Source: Synechococcus sp. Nb3U1
Lineage (GTDB): Bacteria; Cyanobacteriota; Cyanobacteriia; Thermostichales; Thermostichaceae
Direction of reading: 5' to 3'
Assembly: GCF_021533835.1 (NCBI RefSeq)
Contig: NZ_JAKFYQ010000001.1
Coordinates: 5,001-69,000 of the forward strand
Length of the DNA stretch: 64,000 nt
Position 1 is the stretch's first letter. Every line of letters begins with the position of its first letter. Under the pieces are notes generated by a model. It was not told the origin of the DNA. It saw nothing but the letters and a program-made list of their open reading frames with translations, and ran no database searches. The translations under genes and the position numbers were made by a program. Positions 27,601 through 37,202 of the stretch are shown piece by piece.

Positions 27601-29559
27601 ATGTCTCAACCCACGCTCGAATCAATCCTGCAGGAGAAACGCCTTTTCCCGCCCCCTCCTGCCTTTGCTCAGCAGGCCCGCATTCCCCCCGAACGCTACC
27701 AACAGCTTTGCCAAGAGGCCGAACGGGATCCCTTGGGGTTTTGGGAACGGTTGGCGCGTGAAGAACTGCACTGGTTCCAACCCTGGCAGCAGGTCTTGCA
27801 GTGGGATCCGCCGCAAGCCCAGTGGTTTGTGGGCGGGCAACTCAACCTCAGCTATAACTGCCTGGATCGCCATCTGGAAAATGGCCGCCGCCACAAAACA
27901 GCCCTGATTTGGGAGGGGGAGCCGGGGGAGATTCGCACCTTCACCTATGAGCAACTACACCGAGAGGTCTGTCGCTTAGCCAATGGCCTCAAAGCCCTGG
28001 GCATTCAAATGGGGGATCGGGTGGGGATTTACATGCCGATGATCCCGGAAGCCCTGATGGCCATGCTGGCCTGTGCCCGGGTTGGGGCGGCCCATACGGT
28101 GGTGTTTGGGGGCTTTAGTGCCGAGGCCCTCAAGGAACGGCTGCGGGATGCAGAGGCCAAAGCCGTGATTACTGCCGATGGAGGCTGGCGCAAGGATGCC
28201 ATCGTTCCCCTCAAACCGCAGGTGGATCTGGCCCTAGCCGAAGGGGTGCCCAGCGTCGAAAAAGTCCTGGTGGTGCAGCGCACCGGGCAAGCGGTGGAGA
28301 TGACCCCAGGCCGAGATGTTTGGTGGCATGAACTGGCCCCCACTGTCAGCGAGGAATGTCCTGCCCAACCGATGGATGCAGAGGCGATGCTGTTTATCCT
28401 CTACACCTCCGGCACCACGGGCAAGCCCAAAGGTGTTGTCCATACCACCGGCGGCTACAACCTCTACACCCACCTCACCTGCCAGTGGATCTTCGATTTG
28501 CGGGAGGAAGACATTTACTGGTGTACCGCCGATGTCGGTTGGATTACAGGGCACAGCTACATTGTCTATGGCCCTCTTTCCAACGGGGCAACGGTGTTTA
28601 TGTATGAAGGGGCCCCCCGCCCTAGTAAACCCGATTGTTTTTGGGATCTGATCGCCCGGCACGGAATTTCCATTTTCTACACCGCTCCCACAGCGATTCG
28701 GGCCTTCATGAAAAGTGGGGAGGCCCTGCCCCGCCAGCATGATCTCTCCTCTTTACGTCTGCTGGGCACCGTCGGCGAGCCGATCAACCCAGAAGCCTGG
28801 ATGTGGTACCACCGCGTCATTGGCCATGAACGCTGCCCGATTGTGGATACCTGGTGGCAAACCGAAACCGGCGGCATTATGATTTCCCCTTTGCCGGGGG
28901 TCACTGCTACCAAACCGGGATCCGCTACCCGTCCTTTTCCGGGCATTCAAGCGGATGTAGTGGATTTGGAGGGGGATCCGGCCCCAGAAGGGGGTTATCT
29001 GGTGATTCGCCAACCCTGGCCAGGGATGATGCGCACCGTCTACAAAGATCCCCAGCGGTTTCGAGCCAGCTACTGGGAGAAGATTCCCCCCAAAGATGGG
29101 CAATACCTTTACTTTGCCGGGGATGGAGCCCACCGGGATGAAGAGGGTTACTTCTGGGTAATGGGCCGGGTGGACGATGTGATCAGTGTGGCGGGCCACC
29201 GCCTCGGGACAATGGAACTGGAATCGGCTTTGGTGTCTCATCCTGCCGTAGCGGAGGCGGCTGTGGTCGGTCGCCCGGATGAGATCAAGGGCGAAGCGAT
29301 TGTGGCCTTTGTGATTTTATCGGAGGGCCAAGAGGGCAGCGAGCCCCTGCGCCAGGAGCTGATGCAACACGTCGTCACGGAAATTGGGGCGATTGCCAGA
29401 CCCAGTGAAATTTGCTTCACCGAGGCTTTGCCCAAGACCCGTTCTGGCAAGATCATGCGGCGTCTGTTGCGGGATTTGGCCTCGGGATCCGGCATTAGTG
29501 GCGATACCTCCACCCTAGAGGATCGGGGGGTGCTGGAACGGTTGCGGCAAGGAGTGTAA
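27601..29559 (+). CDS. acsA: Acetate--CoA ligase
   Basis: 652 aa from the ATG at 27601, the normal length for AMP-forming acetyl-CoA synthetase. The adenylation P-loop is [12 protein letters not shown]. Other core motifs are [10 protein letters not shown] (acetate pocket tryptophan) and [14 protein letters not shown]. The C-terminal lysine that is acetylated in regulated Acs proteins is present in [10 protein letters not shown]. The enzyme activates acetate with ATP and CoA. It stands alone in a rightward run of genes, and a terminal-inverted-repeat element lies 17 bases after its stop. Confidence 0.97.
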   Translation: MSQPTLESILQEKRLFPPPPAFAQQARIPPERYQQLCQEAERDPLGFWERLAREELHWFQPWQQVLQWDPPQAQWFVGGQLNLSYNCLDRHLENGRRHKTALIWEGEPGEIRTFTYEQLHREVCRLANGLKALGIQMGDRVGIYMPMIPEALMAMLACARVGAAHTVVFGGFSAEALKERLRDAEAKAVITADGGWRKDAIVPLKPQVDLALAEGVPSVEKVLVVQRTGQAVEMTPGRDVWWHELAPTVSEECPAQPMDAEAMLFILYTSGTTGKPKGVVHTTGGYNLYTHLTCQWIFDLREEDIYWCTADVGWITGHSYIVYGPLSNGATVFMYEGAPRPSKPDCFWDLIARHGISIFYTAPTAIRAFMKSGEALPRQHDLSSLRLLGTVGEPINPEAWMWYHRVIGHERCPIVDTWWQTETGGIMISPLPGVTATKPGSATRPFPGIQADVVDLEGDPAPEGGYLVIRQPWPGMMRTVYKDPQRFRASYWEKIPPKDGQYLYFAGDGAHRDEEGYFWVMGRVDDVISVAGHRLGTMELESALVSHPAVAEAAVVGRPDEIKGEAIVAFVILSEGQEGSEPLRQELMQHVVTEIGAIARPSEICFTEALPKTRSGKIMRRLLRDLASGSGISGDTSTLEDRGVLERLRQGV

Positions 29560-29575
29560 AACTCACAGCGAACTT

Positions 29576-29680
29576 ACAGCCTTTTCCAGCGTTATCTGAC
29601 AGGGCAGATTCAGATCACTCCCTTGCCCCATAGGGTTTTTTGTCTAACTCAAGGATCTGCGTAAAGGCGGAAAAAGCTGT
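29576..29680. repeat. 105-bp TIR element, copy A
   Basis: The left end is ACAGCCTTTTCC and the right end GGAAAAAGCTGT, an almost perfect inverted repeat, flanked by TA on both sides. By eye it differs from the copy at 47581-47685 at about 14 of 105 positions, without gaps. It has no coding capacity. The TIR and TA flanks are like those of MITEs derived from IS630/Tc1-mariner elements; that origin is inferred. It sits just after acsA and could act as its terminator. The remaining 160 bases up to the cysteine desulfurase gene hold nothing recognisable. Confidence 0.75.
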
Positions 29681-29840
29681 AGCAAGCAAGTTGCCTTCGT
29701 CATGTCTGGAGGCACTGAAGGGGTCATGTCTCCTGATGCGATTTGCTAAAAACACTGGGCAGGGCGGCGAACCCTTCCTTTAACCAGCAAAGGGGCGCAC
29801 TAAGATGAGGGGGTCTAGTCTTCTACCCTCTGTAGTGTTC

Positions 29841-31064
29841 ATGTTGCATCTGGATCCCGCCCTTTATTTTGACCACAGCGCTACCACCCCGCCCCGGCCC
29901 GAAGTGATCGAGGCCATGCAGGTGGCTATGCGGGAGAGTTGGGGCAATCCCTCCAGTTTGCACGGCTGGGGAGAGCGGGCGACGATGGCCATGGAACGAG
30001 CACGACAACAGGTGGCGGATCTGCTCAATTGTGAGCCGGAGTCGTTGTTGTTCACCTCTGGGGGCACTGAGTCGAATAATCTCGCCCTATTTGGGGTAGC
30101 CCAGGGCCACAGGACACCCCAACACCTGATTGTTTCCAGTATTGAACATTCCTCGGTGGAAAATGCCGCCCGTCAGTTGCAGGCTCAAGGGTGGCAGGTA
30201 ACCCGATTGCCCGTGAACCACTTTGGAGTGGTAGATCCCGAGCAGTTAAAAAGTGCCTTGCAGTCCAATACTGTTTTGGTCTCGATCCTGCACGGGCAAA
30301 ACGAGGTGGGATCCCTACAACCGATTGCTGAGCTGGGTCGCCTTTGCCGGGAGGCAGGCGTGCTCTTTCACAGCGACTGCGTGCAGACGGTGGGGCGGAT
30401 CCCGTTGGATCTTTCGGAACTGCCTATAGATATGCTCTCCCTGTCTGGCCATAAGCTCTACGGGCCACAGGGAGTCGGGGCCCTGTACCTGCGACCGGGG
30501 GTGGAATTACGGCCTTTGCTACGGGGGGGAGGGCAAGAACGGCGGCTGCGTTCCGGCACCCAAGGGATCCCAGGGATTGTCGGCTTGGGGGTGGCGGCAG
30601 CGTTGGCGGCTGAAGAGTTGGCGGCCGAGACAGAACGGTTGCGCAGTTTGCAACGTCAATTGGGTCAGGCATTGCAGGGAGTGCCCGGATTAATCCCGAC
30701 GGGGCCGCAGGATCAGCAGCAACGCCTGCCCCATCACCTCAGCTACTGTATCGACCGGATCCCGGGCAATGTGTTGGTTACAGCCATGAGTCGCCAAGGC
30801 ATCGGCATCAGTGCTGGATCCGCCTGTAGCAGTGGGCAGTTGATCCCCAGCCGCATTCTTCTAGCGATGGGCTACTCGGAAGCAGAGGCCCTGGGAGCCA
30901 TTCGCCTGAGTCTTGGCAAGGCCACCACTGCGGCTGCCGTGGAGTATGTGGCCCGTTGTTTGCGGGGGCTACTCCTTTCTGGGTCGGGATCCGGATCCCT
31001 TGGGGAGTTGAGAACTCAGCCAGTGTTGGTCGGTTCCTTTCGCGCCAGCGGGCCGGAGGCCTAG
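29841..31064 (+). CDS. Cysteine desulfurase (NifS/IscS family)
   Basis: 407 aa from the ATG at 29841. It is a PLP enzyme of the class V aminotransferase fold, starting YFDHSATTPPRPEV. The PLP lysine is in LSGHKLYGPQGVG and the active-site cysteine in ISAGSACSSGQL, in the short loop typical of group I (NifS/IscS) enzymes. It removes sulfur from cysteine as a persulfide for Fe-S clusters and thiocofactors. Its sulfur could feed the MoeZ/MoaD-like pair elsewhere in this window, but no direct link is shown. It is followed by the CPP1-like gene 54 bases later. Confidence 0.93.
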   Translation: MLHLDPALYFDHSATTPPRPEVIEAMQVAMRESWGNPSSLHGWGERATMAMERARQQVADLLNCEPESLLFTSGGTESNNLALFGVAQGHRTPQHLIVSSIEHSSVENAARQLQAQGWQVTRLPVNHFGVVDPEQLKSALQSNTVLVSILHGQNEVGSLQPIAELGRLCREAGVLFHSDCVQTVGRIPLDLSELPIDMLSLSGHKLYGPQGVGALYLRPGVELRPLLRGGGQERRLRSGTQGIPGIVGLGVAAALAAEELAAETERLRSLQRQLGQALQGVPGLIPTGPQDQQQRLPHHLSYCIDRIPGNVLVTAMSRQGIGISAGSACSSGQLIPSRILLAMGYSEAEALGAIRLSLGKATTAAAVEYVARCLRGLLLSGSGSGSLGELRTQPVLVGSFRASGPEA

Positions 31065-31118
31065 TGCCTTGTGGGCTGGGTTTGGTTAAGGTATTGGAGA
31101 GTTACAGGGCTGGTCGTC

Positions 31119-31727
31119 ATGGCTGAGATGAGTCCGTATCAAGTGTTGGGAATCAGCGAAGAAGCCTCCTTCGAGGAGATTCAGTCGGCGCGGGAGCAAT
31201 TGCTGGCCAACTTGAGTGCGGATGAACAACAACAGGAGCGGGTGGAACAAGCCTACGATGCTATCCTGATGCAGCGGCTGCGCCTGCGCAAAGAGGGGAA
31301 AATTGCCGTTCCCGATCGGATTCGCTATGCCGAACAACGGGCTGCTACTCCTGAGCCGGAGCTGAGTGTGCCCCCACCCGCTAGCAAAACTCCGCGCTGG
31401 GTCAGCCGCTGGTTGGATACACCTTCTACCACCGATGCCCTCCTGCCTGCTGCCATTTTGGGGGGATTGGTCGGTTGGGTGGTCTTGGCCCCTGATGAGT
31501 ATCCCTCTCTGCAGTTGGCCCTGGGGTTGATGGCCTGCATTTATCTTCTCTACCGCAAAGAGCGGCGCTTTATTCGCTCCTTTCTCTTGGCCTTGGCGGG
31601 CTTGAGTTTGGGGTTGTTGCTGGCCTATGGCATTGCCATCCCCCTCACGGGCGGAGATGCTCCCGGAGCACTGTTGGTGGGGATCACCTTTGGGGTGATG
31701 TGGTTGGTGACCAGCTTCTTGCGCTAG
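31119..31727 (+). CDS. CPP1-like J-domain-related membrane protein
   Basis: 202 aa from the ATG at 31119; an ATG three codons later is also possible. The N-terminal 60 residues are a degenerate J-domain-like helical unit (MSPYQVLGISEEASFEEIQ) without the HPD tripeptide. Four hydrophobic segments follow from about residue 110. This is the layout of the CPP1/DUF3353 family, whose plant member is a chaperone-like protein of protochlorophyllide oxidoreductase. A chaperone role at the thylakoid or plasma membrane is inferred from the family. It is conserved in cyanobacteria and plastids. Confidence 0.85.
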   Translation: MAEMSPYQVLGISEEASFEEIQSAREQLLANLSADEQQQERVEQAYDAILMQRLRLRKEGKIAVPDRIRYAEQRAATPEPELSVPPPASKTPRWVSRWLDTPSTTDALLPAAILGGLVGWVVLAPDEYPSLQLALGLMACIYLLYRKERRFIRSFLLALAGLSLGLLLAYGIAIPLTGGDAPGALLVGITFGVMWLVTSFLR

Positions 31728-31864
31728 CTGTGGGCTTTATCAGATGGACATAGCCCCTTTTCATTCAATGGCCCAAACACCGACTGTTCTCGATCTAGAA
31801 CAGATCGGGATCCCTGCCACAGGAGTTCCAGCCTACACTAGCGGTGGGTGCTGGTGGGGAAATC

Positions 31865-33808
31865 ATGCTCGAGGGCAGGTCTAGGGGTGAGTTATCTCGG
31901 GTGGCCTTGAAACGCGCTTCGCGTTCGCGTCAGCCTGCCCTGAGTTCTGGCCAGCGGTCTTTATCCGGGAAGGCGGGGCCGGCCAGGATCCCCCGCCGCC
32001 GCCGCACCGAAGATGGGCAGCACCTTCTGGAGCAACTGGGGCTATGGCTAGGGTGGATCCTAGGCAATCGGATCCCGACGGCTCAACAACTGAACTTCCG
32101 TACCTGGACGATCGGCCTGGTGTTGGTGATCGCCCTGTTTCTGACGGGGGCACGCTTGATCTACCTGCAACACCAGCAGGCACCGATGTTGCAAGAGCGG
32201 GCCCAGGCTCAACAACGGGCCCAACTGCGACCCTTCATTCCCCGTCGCTCCATTCTGGATCGCCACTCCATTGCCAAGCAGCAGGCGGAACTGTTGGCGG
32301 TTGATCGCCCAGTCTATACTCTTTGGGCCCATCCTCGTCTGTTTGGCAGACGCACCCCACAGGATATTGCTGCTGCTCTCGCTCCCGTGTTGCGTCGTCC
32401 GGTGGAGCAACTGACAGAACAGCTATCGAGCACCAATCGTGCTGTGCGGGTGGAGCGCTGGGTATCGCAGGAGGTGGCGGATCAAATCCAGGCTTTGTAC
32501 CTGGATGGGCTGGAGTTGGTGAGCGAGCGGCAACGCATTTACCCACAAAAAGAAATGGCTGCCGAGGTGGTGGGCTATGTAGATCTGGATCATCAAGGTC
32601 AAGCCGGATTGGAATATGCCCAACAGGGGTTGATGGAGCGCACTGTACAGCCGGTCACCATTCCCCGCGATGGCTATGGGCAACTGTTGGCGGCGGAAGT
32701 GCCGGAGGGCTTGCTGCAATCCCGGGAGACGGTGCTGCAACTGACCCTGGATATGCGCCTACAACGGGCCGCCCGCGCTGCCCTGAAAACTCAATTGCAA
32801 CGATTTCAAGCGCTGCGGGGTACGGTGATCATCCTGCAGCCGCGAACGGGGGAAATTTTGGCTTTGGTGAGCGAACCCACCTACGACCCCAACCGCTATT
32901 TTGAGTTCGATCCGGGCCTGTTTCGCAACTGGGCGGTGACGGATCTGTACGAGCCGGGATCCACCTTCAAACCAATCAACATCGCCATCGGACTGGATGC
33001 CGGGGCTTTCTCCGCGGATGAACGGGTGTACGACGAGGGCCGGATCCTGATCGGTCAATGGCCGATCCAAAACTACGACTACCACCAGCGGGGGGCTCAT
33101 GGCTGGATGAGCGTTACCGATATTCTCAGACAATCCAGCAATGTCGGTATGGTGCATTTGATGCGCAGGCTGGATCCCCGCCAGTACTACAATGCCTTGG
33201 TCAGGTTGGGGCTCAATGAGCGCAGTGGGGTGGATCTGCCCTTTGAGCCCGCCAGCCGGTTAAAACCGCTGCGGCAATTTGTCACGGTGCCGGTGGAACG
33301 AGCGACTACGGCTTTCGGCCAAGGCTTTGCCCTTACGCCTCTGCAATTGGCCAGCTTGCATTGCATCATTGCCAATGGCGGGTGGAAGGTGCAGCCGCAT
33401 GTGGTTCGTGGGTTGGTGGAGAAAGATACCGATACGCTGGTGTGGGGATCCGCCCAACCGCAACCGGTGCGGGTTCTCTCGGAACAGGCCACCTTGAGTG
33501 TGCGCACCCAGATGCGGGATGTGGTGGATTTTGGCACCGGGCAATCCGCCAAGATCGAAGGCTATGAAATTGGTGGCAAAACTGGTACTGCCCAAAAAGC
33601 CGGGGTGCGGGGAGGGTATTTGCCAGGCAAACGCATCACCAGCTTTGTGGGATATTTCCCGGCCATTCGCCCCGACTATGTGATTTTGGCGGTGCTCGAC
33701 GAGCCTCGTGGGGAAGATGCCTTTGGGTCTACCACTGCTGCCCCGATCGTCCGCTCTATTATTCAGGAGATTATTACCTTGGAAGGGATCCGCCCAAATG
33801 CAACTTAA
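31865..33808 (+). CDS. ftsI: Peptidoglycan D,D-transpeptidase FtsI/PBP2-type
   Basis: 647 aa from the ATG at 31865; a GTG at 31844 is an alternative. A basic cytoplasmic tail of about 90 residues precedes one membrane helix (TWTIGLVLVIALFLTGARLI). Then come the PBP dimerisation domain and the transpeptidase domain. The three catalytic motifs are present: SxxK in GSTFKP, SxN in QSSNVGM, and KTGT in GGKTGTAQKA. It cross-links septal peptidoglycan in the periplasm as part of the divisome. The assignment to FtsI (class B, division) rather than elongation PBP2 rests on overall similarity. No cell-wall cluster surrounds it. Confidence 0.9.
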   Translation: MLEGRSRGELSRVALKRASRSRQPALSSGQRSLSGKAGPARIPRRRRTEDGQHLLEQLGLWLGWILGNRIPTAQQLNFRTWTIGLVLVIALFLTGARLIYLQHQQAPMLQERAQAQQRAQLRPFIPRRSILDRHSIAKQQAELLAVDRPVYTLWAHPRLFGRRTPQDIAAALAPVLRRPVEQLTEQLSSTNRAVRVERWVSQEVADQIQALYLDGLELVSERQRIYPQKEMAAEVVGYVDLDHQGQAGLEYAQQGLMERTVQPVTIPRDGYGQLLAAEVPEGLLQSRETVLQLTLDMRLQRAARAALKTQLQRFQALRGTVIILQPRTGEILALVSEPTYDPNRYFEFDPGLFRNWAVTDLYEPGSTFKPINIAIGLDAGAFSADERVYDEGRILIGQWPIQNYDYHQRGAHGWMSVTDILRQSSNVGMVHLMRRLDPRQYYNALVRLGLNERSGVDLPFEPASRLKPLRQFVTVPVERATTAFGQGFALTPLQLASLHCIIANGGWKVQPHVVRGLVEKDTDTLVWGSAQPQPVRVLSEQATLSVRTQMRDVVDFGTGQSAKIEGYEIGGKTGTAQKAGVRGGYLPGKRITSFVGYFPAIRPDYVILAVLDEPRGEDAFGSTTAAPIVRSIIQEIITLEGIRPNAT

Positions 33809-33871
33809 CTTCTGCAGTCGAAGAGGTTAGAGTCGGAGCAAGATCTGTTTTGATTTTTCCTGGGATCCCGA

Positions 33872-36517
33872 ATGCCCTCTCTTGCCTCCACCCGCCTCAA
33901 TCCCATCGATCTTGACCACCTGCTCACCCCCGACATTCAGCGGCCGGCCCGCTACTTGGGCAAAGAATTTGGTGCCGCTCATCGGGCTTGGGATTCGGCA
34001 CAGGTGCGTTGGGTTCTGAGCTACCCGGAACTGTACGAGGTGGGATCCTCCAATCTTGGCCACATCATTCTCTACAACATCCTCAATGCCCAATCGAACC
34101 AACTGTGTGACCGGACTTACCTGCCGGGGCCAGATCTGATCGCCCGCATGCGGCAGTTGGAGATCCCATTGTTTGCCGTGGAATCCCGCCGCCCCTTGCG
34201 GGAGTTTCACCTCATCGGCTTCAGCCTTGCCTACGAGCTGGGGGGCACCAACATTCTGGAGATGCTGGATCTGGCCGGGATCCCCCTCAAATGGTCGGAA
34301 CGCCAGTCCCTATCGGTGCAAGCCTGCCCGTTGATTTTTGCCGGTGGGCCGACAGCGACCTCCAACCCAGAACCCTTTGCAGACTTTTTTGATTTCTTCG
34401 TCTTTGGGGATGGCGAAGAAGTGTTGCCGGAGATCGGCGCGGTGCTGGCGCAATCTCTACCCAAGTCCCGCCAGGAGGTGTTGTTGGATCTGGCCCAGGT
34501 GCCGGGGGTGTATGTACCGCAATTTTACGAAGGGATCCCGCCCAAGCCTGTTGTCGCAGGGGTGCCAACCCGGATCCGGCGGCGGGTAGCAGTTCCGCAA
34601 CCCCAGTATTCCGTTGGATTGGTGCCCTTTGTGGAAACCGTGCATGACCGACTGGTGATGGAGGTACGGCGGGGCTGTACTCGTGGCTGTCGCTTTTGCC
34701 AACCGGGGATGCTGACTCGTCCAGCCCGGGATGTGGAACCCGAACAACTGGTGGAAGCGGTGGTGCAGGGCTTACAAAAAACCGGCTACAACGAGTTTGC
34801 TCTGTCTTCCCTCAGTTGCTCCGATTACCTTTCTCTGCCGGCGGTAGGGGCCGAGCTGCACAATCGCCTCCTCAAGGAACATATCGCCCTTTCCCTACCC
34901 AGCCAGCGGGTAGATCGCTTCGATGAGCAAATTGCCGCCATTATGAAGGGATCCCGGCGTTCCGGCCTCACCTTTGCCCCAGAAGCCGGTACCCAGCGCC
35001 TGCGGGACATCATCAACAAGGGACTCACAGATGCAGATCTGGTTCGAGGTATTCGCACCGCTGCTCAAGAGGGCTGGGACAAAATTAAGCTCTATTTTAT
35101 GATCGGGCTGCCGGGGGAAACCGATGCCGATGTCATCGGTATTGCCCGTACGGTACAGATGCTGCAACGGGAATGTGCTGCTGTTGGGCGGGCAAGGGTG
35201 CAATTGACCCTGACAATTTCCAACTTCACCCCCAAACCCCACACCCCCTTCCAGTGGCATCGGGTTGACTATGTCGATATCCAGCGTAAACAGGCCCTGC
35301 TTAAGAAAGAGCTGCGCCCGTTGCGGGGGGTGAAAGCCCACTTTACGGATATTCGCTTCAGCATCTTGGAGGATCTCATCGGTAAAGGGGATCGCTCTCT
35401 GGGGCAGATGATCGAGCGAGCTTGGCGGGCCGGGGCCGGTATGGATGCCTGGTGGGAAAACATTGACGCGGCCTACACTGCCTGGGTGAGTGCCTATCGA
35501 GGGGAAGAAACGGATCCCACGGTAGACCCAGCCCTGCCCAATGCCCATCTGCCCATTCATGAGTTTGACCTGGAGGATTCCCTCCCTTGGGATCATGTGG
35601 ATACCGGCATTGAGAAAAAATGGCTGCAGAAAGACTACCATCGTGCCTTAGAAGCCATGACCGTCGAAGACTGCTCCTTCGAGGGCTGTTCCGCCTGTGG
35701 CATCTGTGGCCCTGGGTTTGGACACAACATCGTCATTCCCCCTGCCCCTATTCCCCCCATCCAAAGCCAACCGCAACCCACCAACGATCCGCTCGAACCT
35801 GAACAGGCAGCCCAACGCTTTCGCATCACCTACGGCAAAACTGGGGATCTGCGCTGGCTGGGCCACCTAGACTTGATGCGCCTTTGGGAACGGGCCTGTC
35901 GGCGAGCCGGCTTGCCTTTAGCCTTTAGCGGAGGGTATCACCCTATGCCGCGCCTGTCCAATGCCAATGCTCTGCCCATCGGCCAGGTGGGATCCGGCGA
36001 AATTTTGGATCTGGAACTACTGCCCCGCTACCTCTTTGGAGAACGGCTGCCCTTCACCCCAGAAGAACTGCATACTCGCCTGCTGGAACAACTGCCCGCT
36101 GAAATTCCCATCCAGTCCATCCGGGAGATCGACCGGCGGGATCCTTCGGCTACCGAAGCGGTCTATGCCGCGGAATATCAACTCACCGTCAGGACTGAGG
36201 CTGCGGATCCCAAGTGGTCAGCCTGGGTGAATCAGATCCTGGATGCTCCAGAAATTTGGATCGAGAAACTCTCCAAATCCGGCAAACCCTACCCGATCAA
36301 TGTCCGTGCTTTGCTTTATCATCTGGAGTTTCAAGGCCAAGTCTCGGATGGATCCGCTCGCCTCTTCTATCGGGGCAGTTGCCGCAATGATGGCGCCTAC
36401 TTACGGCCCACCTATCTGGCCCAAATGGCCCAAAAATTGGGGTTACCTACCTGGGAGCTAGTTGTGGTGGAACGGTTGCGCTTGTTGCTCCAGGAGCATG
36501 AGTTGAGTATTGCGTAG
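33872..36517 (+). CDS. Radical SAM protein (TIGR03960) fused to DUF2344 (TIGR03936)
   Basis: 881 aa. The N-terminal 240 residues resemble a B12-binding fold. The radical SAM core follows, with the cluster motif CTRGCRFC near residue 270 and the SAM-binding glycine patch in YFMIGLPGETDADV. After a linker with cysteines (CSACGICGPGFGH, about residue 610), the last 230 residues form the DUF2344 domain, starting near FRITYGKTGDLRWLGHLDLM. The two parts are separate adjacent genes or a fusion in many bacteria, often beside rne/rng and ribosomal protein genes. The reaction is unknown; RNA or ribosome modification is a guess from context. Here rne follows after a 685-base leader. Confidence 0.9.
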   Translation: MPSLASTRLNPIDLDHLLTPDIQRPARYLGKEFGAAHRAWDSAQVRWVLSYPELYEVGSSNLGHIILYNILNAQSNQLCDRTYLPGPDLIARMRQLEIPLFAVESRRPLREFHLIGFSLAYELGGTNILEMLDLAGIPLKWSERQSLSVQACPLIFAGGPTATSNPEPFADFFDFFVFGDGEEVLPEIGAVLAQSLPKSRQEVLLDLAQVPGVYVPQFYEGIPPKPVVAGVPTRIRRRVAVPQPQYSVGLVPFVETVHDRLVMEVRRGCTRGCRFCQPGMLTRPARDVEPEQLVEAVVQGLQKTGYNEFALSSLSCSDYLSLPAVGAELHNRLLKEHIALSLPSQRVDRFDEQIAAIMKGSRRSGLTFAPEAGTQRLRDIINKGLTDADLVRGIRTAAQEGWDKIKLYFMIGLPGETDADVIGIARTVQMLQRECAAVGRARVQLTLTISNFTPKPHTPFQWHRVDYVDIQRKQALLKKELRPLRGVKAHFTDIRFSILEDLIGKGDRSLGQMIERAWRAGAGMDAWWENIDAAYTAWVSAYRGEETDPTVDPALPNAHLPIHEFDLEDSLPWDHVDTGIEKKWLQKDYHRALEAMTVEDCSFEGCSACGICGPGFGHNIVIPPAPIPPIQSQPQPTNDPLEPEQAAQRFRITYGKTGDLRWLGHLDLMRLWERACRRAGLPLAFSGGYHPMPRLSNANALPIGQVGSGEILDLELLPRYLFGERLPFTPEELHTRLLEQLPAEIPIQSIREIDRRDPSATEAVYAAEYQLTVRTEAADPKWSAWVNQILDAPEIWIEKLSKSGKPYPINVRALLYHLEFQGQVSDGSARLFYRGSCRNDGAYLRPTYLAQMAQKLGLPTWELVVVERLRLLLQEHELSIA

Positions 36518-37202
36518 GGTTGGATTGGCCGGATCCCGGCCCCCTTGCTGCCGCCTTCTAACGGGCCTGCGCTATGGGGCTATGGGCTTAGGGATCCCAC
36601 AAGCGCTATAATCTTGCCATTGCTGGCTCTTGCTGCTGCAAAACTCGCTAGGCTTCAACCTCGCCGGTGGCAGGGCGAGCAGCGGGTCAGATGTTGGGCC
36701 AGATCCCCAAATGGAAACAGTCTTAACTCAATACCCAGAAGACGCGAACACGCGCGATGTGGTGGATATGAGTGGAGGGGGCAACTCACCCCTGGTTTTT
36801 TCCATAAGGGTGCTTCTTCCCGGTTGTATGCTCCCTCTCATGTGACCTGTTGAGGTTGCATTTGGGGATGGTCAATAGAGCCTTGGCCAAAGTTTGGGCT
36901 AGAGCGGAGCCATGTTCAAGCAGGAATGTGAGCAGCCGTTCTCCCCCTCCCAGGGTGCTAGAGGTATTTTCAGTCCTTGGTACATGGCCACCCCCGTTGA
37001 TACCCATGCATCCGAACCGAAAAAATGCTTACGGGCCACCCCCGACAAAGCTTAGTTTAGGCATCAGTTCAAGTAATGGATAACCCCATGTTCAGTAGGT
37101 TTTGGTTAGTGGATCCCCGGTGGATCCCAGTAGCGAATTTATTGGTGTCCTTCCGTATCAATACACTGGCATTGTCTGCTCCTGGCGCAGTGAGGCATGT
37201 TC
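36518..37202 (+). other. Long intergenic region, probable rne leader
   Basis: 685 bases without a convincing gene. A perfect TATAAT at 36607-36612 could be a -10 box, but no good -35 was found at 16-18 bases upstream. If used, it would give an rne leader near 580 nt. Long autoregulatory leaders are known for rne in E. coli and have been reported in cyanobacteria. Short open frames (for example 36545-36853) have no recognisable protein features. Two GGATCC-containing palindromes lie near 37110-37130, close to the start of rne. No tRNA or known riboswitch was seen. Confidence 0.45.

Noticed and set aside
36545-36853. 102-aa frame in the rne leader
   Set aside because: Composition and lack of a ribosome binding site argue against coding; no motif is visible.
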